This document shows, in pieces, positions 11,950-23,331 of a DNA stretch of 64,000 nt. The position numbers were made by a program, and so were the translations under genes. The first letter of the stretch is position 1, and every line of letters begins with the position of its first letter. Origin of the DNA: Lunularia cruciata (lineage: Eukaryota > Streptophyta > Marchantiopsida > Lunulariales > Lunulariaceae); NCBI GenBank assembly GCA_948567375.1, contig OX419757.1:44950001-45014000 (forward strand). The letters are read 5' to 3'. The notes under the pieces were generated by a model. It made no database searches, was not told the origin of the DNA, and saw nothing but the letters and a program-made list of their open reading frames with translations.

Positions 11950-13142
11950 CTTCTAGAATGCTTCTTCATGCTCGGTGGTCCATTAGAAGCTCGATTTCTT
12001 CTCCAAGAGGTCAGTCAATGGTGCAGCCCCATGAGCATAATAGTGGATGAACCATCGGTAAAAACTGGTTAATCCATTAAATGCTCATACTTCTGTAGCA
12101 TCCTTTAGAGTAGGCCAATCAATAATGGCCTTGATTTTCTCTTCTTCCATCTTGATCCCGTCCAATGAGATCTTGTGACCCAAGAAGGTAACCTCCTTCT
12201 ACCGATAGGTACACTTCAACTCCTTGCAGTAAAACTTCCATTGTCATAGTTGCCTTAGGACTTCTTGCACATGATTCACGTGTTTTGCCTCTATGTTGCT
12301 ATAGATTAAGATATTGTCCAAGAACACCACCACATTCCAATCCAATAGTCCATCCAACACCCTATGCATCTGATCATGAAGACTGCTAGAGCATTCGTGA
12401 GCCCGAAAGGTAGAACTCTCTACTCAAAATGCCCATACCTTGTGTGAAAGGCAGTCTTTTGCACATTCTCCTTATCAATGGGGATTTTCCAATAGCCACT
12501 GCAAAGATCCAACTTGGAAAGGTATTGTGCTCCACTCAATTGATCAAGCAAGTCATTGGTCCAAGGCAGGGGATATGCATTCTTCATTGTTTGCTTATTG
12601 AGCCCACGGTAATCAATACAAAAATGAAGTCCTCCATACTTCTTCGGAACAAATAGAACCAGTGCTCCCCAAGGAGAGGTACTATGTCTTATGAAGTCCA
12701 TCTCCAACAACTCCATAAGTGTTGTTTGCAACTCCTCCAACTCCTTTGGTGAGAGAAAATAGATTGGTCTACTCACTAGAGTACTCCTTGGCAATAACTC
12801 AATCTTGAAGGGCATACCACGATCGAAAGGTAATCCCTTCGGCAAATCATCCAAAAACATGTCCACAAACTCTTGAACTATCTGATCAATCATTGCTTGA
12901 TGAGGCCCTTGACCCTCCTCAGATTGTCCTTGTGCAATCGGCTTGATCCACATTGCAAAAATAGACTTATATTCCTCCAAAACTTGCTTAAAGGCTGCTT
13001 CACTAACAAACTTCCCATCTAGGGACTCATCTTTCTTCAAAGCTTGCTCTATTGCTACCTTCTTGACAAACTTCTCATCTTGGGACTGACTATTCTTAGG
13101 TGTCTTACTCAAAGGTGCCAGATAACCTAATCGGAAATTCAT
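11950..13142 (-). pseudogene. Element A reverse transcriptase
   Basis: A 240-codon open segment (12,420-13,142) holds the RT N-terminal half: [31 protein letters not shown] and FHTRYGHFE. It begins with a lysine/glutamate-rich spacer that carries about two 20-residue repeats ([14 protein letters not shown] and [14 protein letters not shown]). A TAG at 12,420 stands where element B has Trp. Below it the frame shifts repeatedly. The catalytic box at 12,312-12,323 reads FLDN instead of FLDD, so this RT would be inactive even without the stops. Confidence 0.85.
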
Positions 13143-13166
13143 ACCTTGGTGTTGTACTTGAATTTA

Positions 13167-13561
13167 TCATCGGTTCCAATCAAATTGAACCTTATGACGT
13201 TCAAGCCAAGGTAGTCCTAGAATAACATCAGAGTGTAGAGGTGCCGCTACAAACCTCATACACTCCAAATACTTCTTCCCAATCTTGAAGTTAACAAGAT
13301 GCAAGGTAAGGAATGAAAAACCCTTTCTACCATCTGTCATCATCAATCTACTTCCAACTATTGGCTTGATAGGAATACCCAATTCTTTTACTACTTGCAT
13401 AGAAACTCAATTCTCTAAACTTCCAAAATCCTACAATCCCAATTAGATATTGTACCTTGCAAGTGAAGCAAACTTGCATACATCGAGCCTTCAATCCCAT
13501 TGGAACTAATCAAGCTCCAAGTAGGTGGCTCAAAATCTTTGATTGGGATTCCTTGTTTCCT
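13167..13561 (-). pseudogene. Element A aspartic protease region
   Basis: The segment at 13,167-13,400 reads VGSRLMMTDGRKG, IGKKYLECMRF and SDVILGLPWLERH. The last is the conserved ILG(L/M)PWL end of plant Ty3 proteases. Upstream (13,401-13,550), fragments PPTWSLISSNGIEGS and YASLLHL are shared with element B. The catalytic DSG triplet is not recoverable here because the frame is broken near 13,405-13,420. Confidence 0.72.
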
Positions 13562-14202
13562 TGATAACCATGGACTAAGAAGGCAAGGAACCCCAACTCC
13601 ATCATACTCCTCCAAGGCTAACACTCCAAGACTCAAGACATTGCTCACTAGAGAACTCAATGAGAGAGAGATAGTTGTAAATGAAAGGATGATTAGTACA
13701 TCCTCACCTCTAGTTTATATACTTGTGAAATAGTTACGCACCAAAGTTACTAATTACTGGAGTAACTCAAGTTACTAGGTTAAAAGTCAAATAAAGTCAA
13801 AAAAGTATAAAGGAATATCCTTCCACATGGGCATATTCCACTAAGCATGTGATCTTATCTTGACCCAACCACTAAGTCAAGGATTCCTTCACATGGGCTA
13901 TCCTTGGACTATAGAAGAATCCAAAACAAAAAGGCTTGCGGGCCCAAGAGTTCTCAACTCTTTCCTCAAAGCCAAACACCTAGGAATAATACTAAGTCAA
14001 CACACTAGAATCCAAAATAGTGGTGTTCATCTTTTCCACTTCCTCTAAAGTAAGGTCCCCACTATCTTAGCTATGACTAAATTTAGCTAATCATGACTAA
14101 TGTAGAATCATCTTTTATCTCTATATAAATAATATCTCTCAAGTATTTATAATACTAAGCTAAATATCATAATATCACAAACATGCACAAATGGATGTTA
14201 CA
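13562..14202 (-). repeat. LTR of family C, copy 1, minus orientation
   Basis: Reverse complement of the LTR at 24,811-25,491. On the minus strand it starts TGTAACATCC at 14,202 and runs to about CTTAGTCCATGG near 13,566. It lacks roughly the last 40-50 bp that the other copies have after the CCATGG block. It interrupts element A just upstream of the protease. No matching target duplication is visible and the DNA to the right is not element A, so this is not a simple solo LTR. It is truncated, or part of a rearrangement that removed A's gag and 5' LTR. Confidence 0.75.
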
Positions 14203-17200
14203 GTTCAACTAAGTCCCAATGTCCTTCCTCCACCTCCACCTCCACCTCCACTGTCCAGTCCACAATTATTTGTGACCGCAAGTCCATAGTTGTAGTGCAC
14301 AACTCACCATCCCAATCACTCCATTGATAAAGTACACAAAGGTGGATCCCATGTTTGCTTAAAAGATTTGACCTGGAATTTGCTTTAGAAACACAACTAT
14401 GCATTGTGTCTATAATTGCATCAGAAAATGGGTAATGTTACCCATAGAGGTTATTGCTAAACATCTAATTCTTGAAATTTTGGAAAGAACTCCAAAAATT
14501 TCCTTAATTTCCCTAATTTTGCACTGCAATCCCTAATTACACCCTTGGAACCTAATTTTTTCCCTAATCCCTAATTTAGCACTCACATCACTAAATTTTA
14601 GAGTCAGAGGTAATTATGTTGTAGTCTCTCAAGCGCATGACCTTGGTCAAGTATGAATGATCAAATTCCAAATGTCTCTACTTATGAACCCCGGTGTTAC
14701 GGTTTTGTGCAATGTGGTCCTACAAGAGGTTAGTGCTAAGATCGGGCTAATCTGATCTTGCTAGAGGTCATGACTAAAGCCGTGCTATAATGTGGTAACT
14801 GTTGCTGAATATACAAGTACCAGAATTTTACTTTACGATCTTACATATTTATGCGAGATTCCCCATTGTGAAACCCACGGAAACCTTACGGCAAAGTACA
14901 GGTTGTTGGTGTGATTAATCTGTTCTCTAGCTCTAAATCCGATGTCGCTCTTTTCGGTTCGAAATACCCTATTCCTTTGTTAATCTCCACTTTTGACTAA
15001 AAACCCGATCTCCTTGACCAGCCTGCATCCTCCGAATCCCTTAACCCCAACATCCACGAATCACACCAGTTTGCATATTTGTAGGAGTTTGCGTACCCGC
15101 TCGACGATCGCGTCTGCACCAAGGGACATCGCTTGAGCTTGGAATATTGAGAGTACAGCGTTTCACCTCTATCCCATCTTAGTTGGATCAAATACAACAA
15201 GATAGTTCTATTATTTGCAAAAGATATAGCTTCCAATCTCTTGCTCTAGCTAAGATAGTGATCAACTAATACAATATAGCCTACAACTTTTGATTTTACA
15301 TTCATACGCAGATCATCACTTGGATACTTCAAAGTCTATACCATAATTAGATGTGGTACAAAAGGCTAAAGGATCTATTACATTCCCATCTTCAATTAGA
15401 GTAAAGTTTCTCATCGATAAGTTACCTTCCTCTGTCCAAAACTTGATCATGATATATTCCTGGTGGCGGTTGATTTGACATACACAAATTGTGCATCTAT
15501 CGTATCCTTATAAAAAATAGTAAAGCTAAAGTATCGTATGAATTAGGTGTGAAGAGTTTCTAAAGAGAATGAAAACAAAACTATAATTATAAACTAATAA
15601 CTACTAAAGTCAAAAAAGCATATTGATTTACCAAATGATGTAATTTAATCCCATGTACAATTCTAACACCTCTTCAATTATGCTAAATTGTTATGACGAC
15701 TAGAATATCACAGTAGTTTAATAGTTGACATAGTGATAACCTCGAAGTAAACACACATGTTTAAGTCGTACTCCATTTTTAGAATAAACTATAATGAATT
15801 GTCTTAAATTCACAAAGTAAGCTTGTGGAGTGATGAATTCTTTGAGCTTGTTGCAATCTTTCATGTTGACTATTGAATATTTAACTAACTGTGGGAATAT
15901 TCTCTTGGAATCAGTGTCTTTCTTCCTTTTGTGTTTACCAGCAATTCCATCCATGTTCCTTATTTTTTATGCCCAAAATTAAGGGTTTCACTTATTAAAT
16001 TCTATTGCAACTTTTAAAATATGATACTTTACCATGATTATGTAAGATATTTTATTTAACATAGTCATGAAATTTATAGTATTTTAGTCTATAGTCATAA
16101 TGTACGGTGTTTCCTCGTTAATTTATCTCTCCTGATTTTAATGTATATTTTTACATTTTTGTAATCTTTTATGGCCTTGTTCATTTCCGATTCCTATGCT
16201 TTCTGTAAAATATCCTTTGAATATTACAATAATGACTTCTCTCCCATAGCTTTTCCAAATAAATCTGTTGTTGAAACCTCTCAAATTTGACAAGATGGAA
16301 TGAAATCAAGATGAAACAATACTCTAGCAAAGTAAGGTTTAGAAAGGACCTCATCTACCCCTAGATTGTCATATATAGAGGTTCTGTATTGTCATTTGAT
16401 TTCCTACCTCGAGCCTTGGATTTTATACCAATCGCTTTGCTGGTGTCTTCTGAGAGGTTCTAAACGATGATTATTAAAATTTTATTAAATTTAATAAAAC
16501 AGTAAATTAAAAAAAAGATAAATTTTTGAAGTTTGGATTGATTGACCAAAAAATTTTGAATCAACCTGGAGTATTATATTAGCTTCTTGTAAGTATAATG
16601 AATGAAATAGTCCTAATTATCACCTCTCAATTATCAACATATTACAACTTATAAATTACGGCAAGTCATGATGGTAAGGACCTTGTGCCTTTGATACTCC
16701 TTGCATATTTTTTTGAATTCATGTCCTTCGCTGATGCAATTAATGATGCAATTAATGTACCATCTTTTTGGGTACTCCTTGAGATGTCCTCCAAGAGGAG
16801 CATTTAATCCTTTTTTGCTTCAAAGGCTTAGAAACGTAGCTCTTCTAACCATTCACTTTGCCTTTTTCCCACAACTCTCATGCATAAAGGACAATCTTAA
16901 AGATGGTACTATTTTGCAATTACCTTCTTCGTGTCTTCTGGTATCTCTCCTTTAAAAGCTATTGGTACCAATATTTGATCTTCTAGATGGGCAACCTCTA
17001 AAGTCAAAAGGTTAGTATGTGTTGGCATCTATTGCAAAGATACATACTTCCAGCTTGCTAAGCCTAATAAAATCAAACCTAGGGCACAAAGAGAAAGATG
17101 GATCAAAGGATTTCAAATAAGTTAGCACTTTTGACTCAAGAGTGACAATATGGTTTCCACCAGTAGATAACGCATATACTTGTTGCGATACATAAAGAAA

Positions 17201-17210
17201 CAAAAACAAA
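14203..17210. other. AT-rich intergenic DNA
   Basis: I see no supportable gene here. A CCACCT microsatellite of about four units sits near 14,227-14,250. A minus-strand ORF crosses it, but its sequence after the repeat (VEVEVEVEE) is just the repeat translated. Parts near 14,870-15,200 are less AT-rich without recognisable domains. Confidence 0.5.
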
Positions 17211-17372
17211 AGGGCGACCACATAGAAAACACAAAGGATGAGAAGACCCTATCAAGCCGTACAAGGGAGAGAAAAAAAAGGTGAAATGGAGCTAAGCCCC
17301 AATAGAGTCTATATGAGAAATATACCCTATTACACCTAAGATATCCAAGCTATTCAAGGTTGGTATTCAAGC
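17211..17372 (-). mobile_element. Non-LTR retrotransposon 3'-end fragment I (subfamily 2)
   Basis: Matches the terminal block seen at 20,988, 55,146, 57,989 and 63,618. On the plus strand it starts GGGCGACCACATAG, continues AAGACCCTATCAAGCCGTAC and GCTAAGCCCCAATAGAGTC, and fades after AGATATCCAAGCTATTCAAG. It is only the 3' UTR and last codons of a minus-strand element. An A-rich run lies immediately to its left on the plus strand. Confidence 0.72.
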
Positions 17373-18339
17373 TCCTCCTTTGTTGCTAACACTTTCTCTA
17401 GATTACCGTCCACAAGAAGGATATTAGGAGAACAAGCGTTCACATTCAGCATTGGGTGAGTTTCCTTATCATTTCTCATAAATCAATTGCTTGGTGATAT
17501 TATTTGCCAAAATAAGTATGCCTCTCTGCATTCATTACGTATTCTTGATTTTTTATTAATTAATTGAAAATAATATCTTTGTCTTTTACGATTACCCATT
17601 ATGATCTTATGGAATCAAATAGTTGAGATGGTGATCAAATCAATAATAATGATAAATTTAGTTCTATTTCACTCCCATTAAGCATAATTTTTCTAGTAAA
17701 AGAAGTATAAATTTTTTTTAATTCATACCAAAATAATAATAGAAAATTAAAAATTTTATAGATATAAAATTTTGTGTTTGATATTACTATCATCTTGGAT
17801 AGAGAAGTAAGTGTGTGAGAAAAATATATCTAAACATCTGATATATTTGTATGTCTTATTAATTTCCACACATTATTAATCTAATGATTTAGGTTTCTCA
17901 ACTTGTGTCCTAATTTGAGATCTAATACAAATATTAGTTAAATATGAATGAGAAAATTACTAACTAAATTTTCTTCTCTTCTACCCAAAAATTATTATGT
18001 TAGTTTTGGCACAAATCAAATGGTCTAAGAACCTCAACTAGCATCTTACATTAAGATATATCATAACTGTTAGTCAAGGTGTATGGGAAAATTATTAAAC
18101 ATATTATCTTGTCTTCTTGTTTATTGGTTGAACTATTATATAGGAAAGAACACTTTCCTCCTTGGACAGTCTGCATAAAATTAATTTCATTATTCTCTTT
18201 CTAAACAATAACATTACAACTCAACATATGCAAAGTAATGTACTCTTAGAGTTTTTGACCATGTAGAATTAATATAATAGAAAATTGTGAGATTTGTATG
18301 TTATTCACTAGATAGTATTTTGAAATGCAAGAAGGCCCA
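17373..18339. other. AT-rich intergenic DNA
   Basis: Strongly AT-rich, with no open frame or repeat that I can relate to anything else in the window. Confidence 0.5.
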
Positions 18340-20945
18340 ATAGTTTCTCCCAAAGGAAACAAACATGGAATACAAGATCACAAAAAAGTGTTGAAGAATT
18401 GGAGCCTAAGACCCATGCAAAAGGAGTAAAAGCCAATAAGAAACAAAGAGTAAGGCCCCAAAGAATAGAAGAGACAATGTAGCCTACAAAGCAACCTACT
18501 CCTTAATTATGTGATATAGATCTTCCAAAGGTATTTCCGGAAAATGAGGAGGGAGGGGCTCTGGACGTCACCATTGCTTGTTGGTGAAGACTCAATGCAT
18601 GTAAACATTGTAGGCTGATGGATGCATGTGAACACTATAGTCTAACCCAATGCGTATGAACATTATAGGCTAATGAAAGTAATATTTGAGCATGGCTAGA
18701 GAGAGAGCTAGTGCTCCTCTTCTTTGTAAAGAACCTTGTGTTGTGTCATGGAGGAGGTCATCAAAGTGATGATAAAGATGGCTGGAAATCTCAACAGCCA
18801 ATGGGACAAAGGTATTAGAGGCATTCTAGAGTGTGTAATGGTCCACCTTCCCCCTAGCAGCAATGATCATTGTAGCTCCCACCTGCATGCTTGCTCAAGT
18901 CAAGTACTCTGGTCATAGTGGGTTCACAACCACCACATCAAACAAGGTACATTGGTTGTCCTGGAATGAGACTATGTCAGCCCTCACCTTCCATGGAAAA
19001 GGTATTGGTAAATCCAACCATCACTTAATCTAAACTTGGGAATGTGTGGATCATAGGATTATGTCAAGCCATTATGTCCCAAATGGCATCATGGACTCTA
19101 GTGTGCTCTTCTCCTAGGTACAATTTATAAGGTGGATGCCATGTGAGTCAAAAGTAGAACAACAAGTGCATTGGTCTAAAAGCCCTAATATTGTTGAATG
19201 TGGTAAGCTCAATTGCAAGCGGAGCATCATGGTAAACTCCTCCAAAGTGAACAAAAAATACTCAATCAATGGAGATGCATGGAGCCAAGCTCTTGCTCCC
19301 TTCCCTCCATAAGAGAGAATAATAATTTTATAAGAAAGAATCATATCTATGAGGATGCTAGTAAGGGTGTGAGTATGCATATGCTTACTAAGATCAGCTT
19401 GAGTCTTCTTAGAATTTAGGACACAAAGTCAACAAATTGGAGGTTTGTTGTATATGCAAGACATGGTAGTAAGTCATGAGCAAGCTAAAGATATGTTTGG
19501 AATGCATAGGTCCTAGAATCTACTATTGTGATAGGTGCCATCAAAAAAGGATGGCCCTTGTGTATAAATCTATCAACTAATCAAAGAGCTAAAGTGCCCA
19601 TACACTTGGACTGTTGCTAGTGCAATGACCTCTTGTAACATGAGACCACAACCTCCCATGGCTATGGGAAGAGCTATATGTAGTCTACACCACTAGTCTT
19701 ATAGTTGTGAGAGTGTACATGGCCTTAATAGAGTGGAGAAGGTATGTGGTATAGTGCTATCAAAATTGTATAGGTGTGGTAGTAGTACCTCAATGGGAGG
19801 GAACATATGTGTCAAATAGGAAGCTCTGGGGACATAACATCTTGTGAGCATGGAAAATGTCACTTGGATGTTCTCCAACTGGGAGAGGAGATTTGCATGA
19901 GTTGTGGACTGAACCAATGTATATGATATAAAAGAATTGCAAAACTCATCCTTCTCAAAGGAGAGCCTTGTACACTCAGATGCTCAATTGGAAACTAAAA
20001 TCCTGGTCAAAATTCTGAAGGAGTGAGGACGATACAGTGAGGACTCCAAACCTTGCATTTACAAGTCTAAACTTGTAAACCCAAGGCCTCTAGACTAATT
20101 GTGAAAGCTAAACACTGCTCAAAATATGTCCTCCAAAGTACCAAAAATATAGGTATTTTTTGAGAGTGATAGAAAGAGATGTGAGGAAAAAGAAGCCACA
20201 ACCTCCCATAGAGTAGTGTAGTGGCTTATAGCAAATAATAGCCTTGCCAAAGGATCTCCTTGATGTGTTTCCTTGGTAGATGCAAGTTGCATGAACTCTT
20301 GTGTGGTATTATGGTGGCTATAAAATAGGGGTGTCTCAATGCCACAAATGTATGCACAAAGGGGATCAAGGAAGGGATTTGATCCATTGCCATACAAAGT
20401 GCTCAAAACAAGGTTGGACAAGAAATAGTGTTGAAGGAATTTGAGACATCCACCTACACCACCACCCAATCACGATGGATATCCAAGAAAGCTTGAATGT
20501 CTACAATCATCATCTTGCAACCACCTTGAGTAGCGATTGCATATCGGTGTGGATACAAGTATGAAGAAAAAGAATGACAAAGCTATAAACAGATGGTGCA
20601 GGAGACAAGATGTAGAAAAACATCCCAATGGCTCAGTGGGGCATACTTGGGGTCTTCTTTCTAGAGCAAGGAGCTGAGAAGCACCAAATAAACAAGCAAC
20701 ACCTTGCAAAACTTGTCCCAAGGCAATACGCTGGCAGAAAGCAAGGAGAAGAGAGAAACCAAAATTGTGCATGTTGGATGAAAAGCAATTATGTAAATGC
20801 TCAAAGACCAGTCCCAAAGACCCCCTTGCTTTATGGATCATGGAGTAAAGGATAGGTAAAGAAGGTCTCTTTAAGCTATAGCTCCTCATTTGGGTAGTAA
20901 AGTTAGTAGCTAAGTCTAGTAGAGCCCATGCTAGATGCTTCATTA
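18340..20945 (-). pseudogene. Non-LTR retrotransposon H: reverse transcriptase plus CCHC and endonuclease-like C-terminus
   Basis: Best RT copy of the family, minus strand. RT motif A reads VDVSNSFN near 20,430-20,453. Motif B reads HQGDPLAR at 20,242-20,265. The motif C position reads SLSKNTYIFG, where an ADDT-type box would be expected, so it is dead. The post-RT block has MLTRCYVPRASYL and FDSTIPHTFSTLL at about 19,700-19,900. A CCHC-type finger (CTC, then HGIH and NC, spaced as CxC...HxxxxC) lies near 19,118-19,170. A restriction-like-endonuclease-like end (ADIV and DVVVVNP) lies near 18,910-18,975. Stops and frameshifts are frequent. The order RT, CCHC, PD-(D/E)XK-like is that of the RLE class (R2-like), not of the L1/RTE classes usual in seed plants. 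Neither an N-terminal domain nor an APE endonuclease is seen. Confidence 0.72.
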
Positions 20946-20987
20946 ATTATTGAATTGAGTTCTATAATGAGAAAATAAAGCAAGAAA

Positions 20988-21085
20988 GTTGACCGCCTAG
21001 GAAAAATGAAGGATGGGAAGACCCCATCAAGCCATACAAGGGAGAGACAAAAAAGGTAACATGGGACTAAGCCCCAATAGATTCA
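20988..21085 (-). mobile_element. Non-LTR 3'-end fragment J (subfamily 2)
   Basis: The plus-strand text TTGACCGCCTAGGAAAAATG, then AAGACCCCATCAAGCC, AAAAAAGGTAACATGGG and TAAGCCCCAATAGA, is nearly identical to the block at 63,618. It lies just upstream of copy H in element orientation, so two insertions of related elements abut here. Confidence 0.75.
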
Positions 21086-21195
21086 AGTAAAGCTAGGGAA
21101 TTTAGCTTGATAGTCAATGAAATCTTGTGTTTGTTCAGCAACTTAATGAACCTACTTATTGTAGATGGCACTAATGTCAATAAAAAAATATGGAT

Positions 21196-21475
21196 TATTC
21201 ATTGATATATTAGATGCCACTTTTTCTATACAAGGATCCTTACATAGATATTGATTATCCTTACAATGGAGTATAAGAAAAGTAACATGTCTTATTTATT
21301 GATATATTTGTTACCCCTTCTTTATACAAGGACCCGTTAAAAGTCAAGAATTATCTCTACAATGGAGTAATTGGAATTAATTTGACTCTTTATTGATATA
21401 TTAGTTGCACTCTCTTGATACAAGGACCTTTAAATAGATAGGAATTATCTTTACGATGGGATATATATTACATCT
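21196..21475. repeat. Tandem repeat, three units of about 95-100 bp
   Basis: Units begin near 21,198, 21,296 and 21,390 with (T/C)ATTGATATATTAG-like sequence. Each contains ATACAAGGA(C/T)C and AGAATTATC(T)-like text and ends near ACAATGGAGT or ACGATGGGAT. The units are diverged. No function is visible. Confidence 0.7.
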
Positions 21476-21508
21476 TTCAATCAAGACCTCATTTTGCAAT
21501 ACTCATTA

Positions 21509-21876
21509 GGGGGTTTTAATTGGCATTTATGGATCCAAAACAATTCCATAAAATCTTTTTATGGAAAATATGTAAATCCAAACCATAAGGGTGTGTGGCA
21601 AGGTGCACACAAATTTTATGGGCTATGTCCATAGCACCATAAAACCTCACTTTTTTATGACCCATATTATTTTATGGGATTATGGGCAACCCATAGAACC
21701 TACAAGAGAAATTTTGGTCAAAATATATTATTATTAATCCCTCAAAATTTAAAACTATGTTAATTAAACCTTGTTATGTTCCATGTGTATCGATAAAATC
21801 ATTGTATCCTTAAAACCATTTTAAGGATTTTGATAGATCGTAAAGAACCTATAAATTTTGCAATTAAACCTCCTCC
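21509..21876. mobile_element. Candidate MITE related to the PIF/Harbinger element
   Basis: The left end GGGGGTTTTAATTGG (from 21,509, preceded by TTA) and the right end, read in reverse, GGAGGTTTAATTGC form imperfect terminal inverted repeats about 365 bp apart. There is no coding capacity. The left end resembles the 5' end of the Harbinger-like element near 57,952-57,965 (reverse complement GGGAGGTTTGATT). Both have TTTTATGGGAT-type internal text. A clean TTA duplication is not seen on the right, so the exact boundary is uncertain. Confidence 0.4.
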
Positions 21877-22329
21877 TACTTTGCTTTGTGAACTAAGATG
21901 CTTCCTCACCTACTCATTGCTTGTAGATTTTCTATAACTGTTCCAACTTACATCTTATGATAATTATTTGGGTTAAGACCTAATGCCATTTTACAATGTA
22001 TGGTACTTGTAAGAAAGAATAGAGTTGATTCATTCATGAGCATTGCAAAAGCTCAATATGAGGGATGATGGCAATAGCATCCAAGCAATTGCATCCAATG
22101 TTCATAGAGAAACATACAACTCTATATAATGCAAGTTCTAAGCTAGTGAAAAACTTGGTCATGTTGCTTGGCCTTGCTTCTCTAGAGTGATGCTCATGCT
22201 TCTTGATTATGTTGCTAACATGTTGATTGAATGAATGACCTTCTCTCTCAAAGATAAGACCTAAATACTCTAACATTGATTGATCCTACCTTTGGGTACT
22301 AGGTACATAACAATGTACTCTAATTGGTT

Positions 22330-22976
22330 CACTTTCTTCCACTTGTAATCTAGCATTTGGATTTATGTCCTCTGGTTAAGGAATAGCAACTGGATATGCA
22401 TCCCCAAGATTGAACCAATTTAAAATTTACTCTACATATATTTCTTGAGTCAATCTGATTTTGAGTTTTTCTTTATCACAAAAAATTTGAAGTCCTACAT
22501 AGCATTTTTCTTCTCCATGTTTAATTTCAAACTTTCTCCAAGGTGATCTAACCTAGTAGCAATGTGTGATTTATCTTTCCCACAAACCAATTCATTGTCC
22601 ATAAAGATAATGAGGATTACTCCATATCCATAATACACACAATGATCAAAAAGTGATGCTAGAAACCTATACCTCAATAGGAAGTCATCAAAATTTTGGT
22701 TTTAGTTCCTTAAGGCTTGCTTCAAGCCATAAAGACCTTAAAAAATCTCAAATGCTCTTCTCCTTTCTAGTTTTTATGCATCCTTATGGATGCTCTATGT
22801 TAATTTTCTGTAGCAAATCTCCATTAAGAAAAGTTATCTTGGACTATCTCTTGTCTTCCACTACAACTATTGACAAAGCAGATCTGATGGTATCAAACTT
22901 AAATACTAGAGAAAATGTCTCCTAATGGTCTATTTTTGCAAGCTATGAATATCTCTTAGCTACAAGTCTAGCCTTG
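22330..22976 (-). pseudogene. Copia element E reverse transcriptase, C-terminal part
   Basis: Minus-strand fragments in order: YSQLAK at the B junction, FDTIRSALSIVVVEDKR, FLNGDL, GCIKTRKEKSI, LRYRFLASLFDHCVYY, GVILIIFMDNELVCG and HIATRLDHLGESLKLNM. This is the copia RT order. The catalytic box is FMDN where YVDD is usual. Stops are scattered throughout. Confidence 0.75.
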
Positions 22977-23331
22977 TGTAAAAAAAACCGAGACCAAGGA
23001 GAGAAATAGAAGAATGGAAGTTCACATTGGGACACTTGAGTGAGTGAAACTCCAAATGCCTAGCATAAGCTTTGGCTTTGGTATTTATACGGAGCATACA
23101 AGGCTCTTGAGAAGCTTCTCAAGAAGCTTCCTTCTAGAAGCTGCCTATGTGGCATGCAAGCTAAGCTAGTTGGAAGCTTCTAGAAGCTATCTACTTGGGG
23201 TGCAAGTTAAACTAGCTGGAAAGCTTCCCAAGAAGCTTCCTAGATACTTCTAGAATATTCTAGGTTAATTTGGCCTATTTGCTACTTCATTAGTCCTAAC
23301 TAACTTTATTGTTAAACTCCATATTGTTACA
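22977..23331 (-). repeat. 3' LTR of Ty3 element B
   Basis: 355 bp, TG...CA. It holds two perfect three-unit heat-shock elements, GAAGCTTCTAGAA at 23,173-23,185 and TTCTAGAATATTC at 23,248-23,260. Further paired GAA/TTC units lie at 23,111-23,139. A TATA box (minus strand) lies near 23,078-23,085. Confidence 0.9.

Larger units (their letters stand above)
9575..13561 (-). mobile_element. Ty3/gypsy chromovirus A (truncated), minus strand
   Basis: The order from right to left is protease, RT, RNase H, integrase, chromodomain, then the 3' LTR at 9,575-9,974. All coding parts are broken by stops and frameshifts. The gag and the 5' LTR are missing: at 13,562 the element abuts repeat C, and the DNA beyond 14,202 is not recognisable as gag. 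It is the same family as element B (22,977-37,454), and the two align well enough to check each other's insertions. Integrase keeps its Asp, Asp and Glu positions, but RT has lost one catalytic Asp. Confidence 0.88.

Noticed and set aside
14198-14404. Minus-strand ORF ending in VEVEVEVEE
   Set aside because: The striking part is a CCACCT microsatellite translated, and the rest is unassigned.
14956-14970. GGTTCGAAATACC resembling a tRNA B box
   Set aside because: No A box, no clover-leaf arms and no acceptor stem could be built around it.
20470-20943. 157-codon minus ORF
   Set aside because: The longest open frame here is not the RT frame; the true frame is a shifted one that carries the RT motifs below 20,550.
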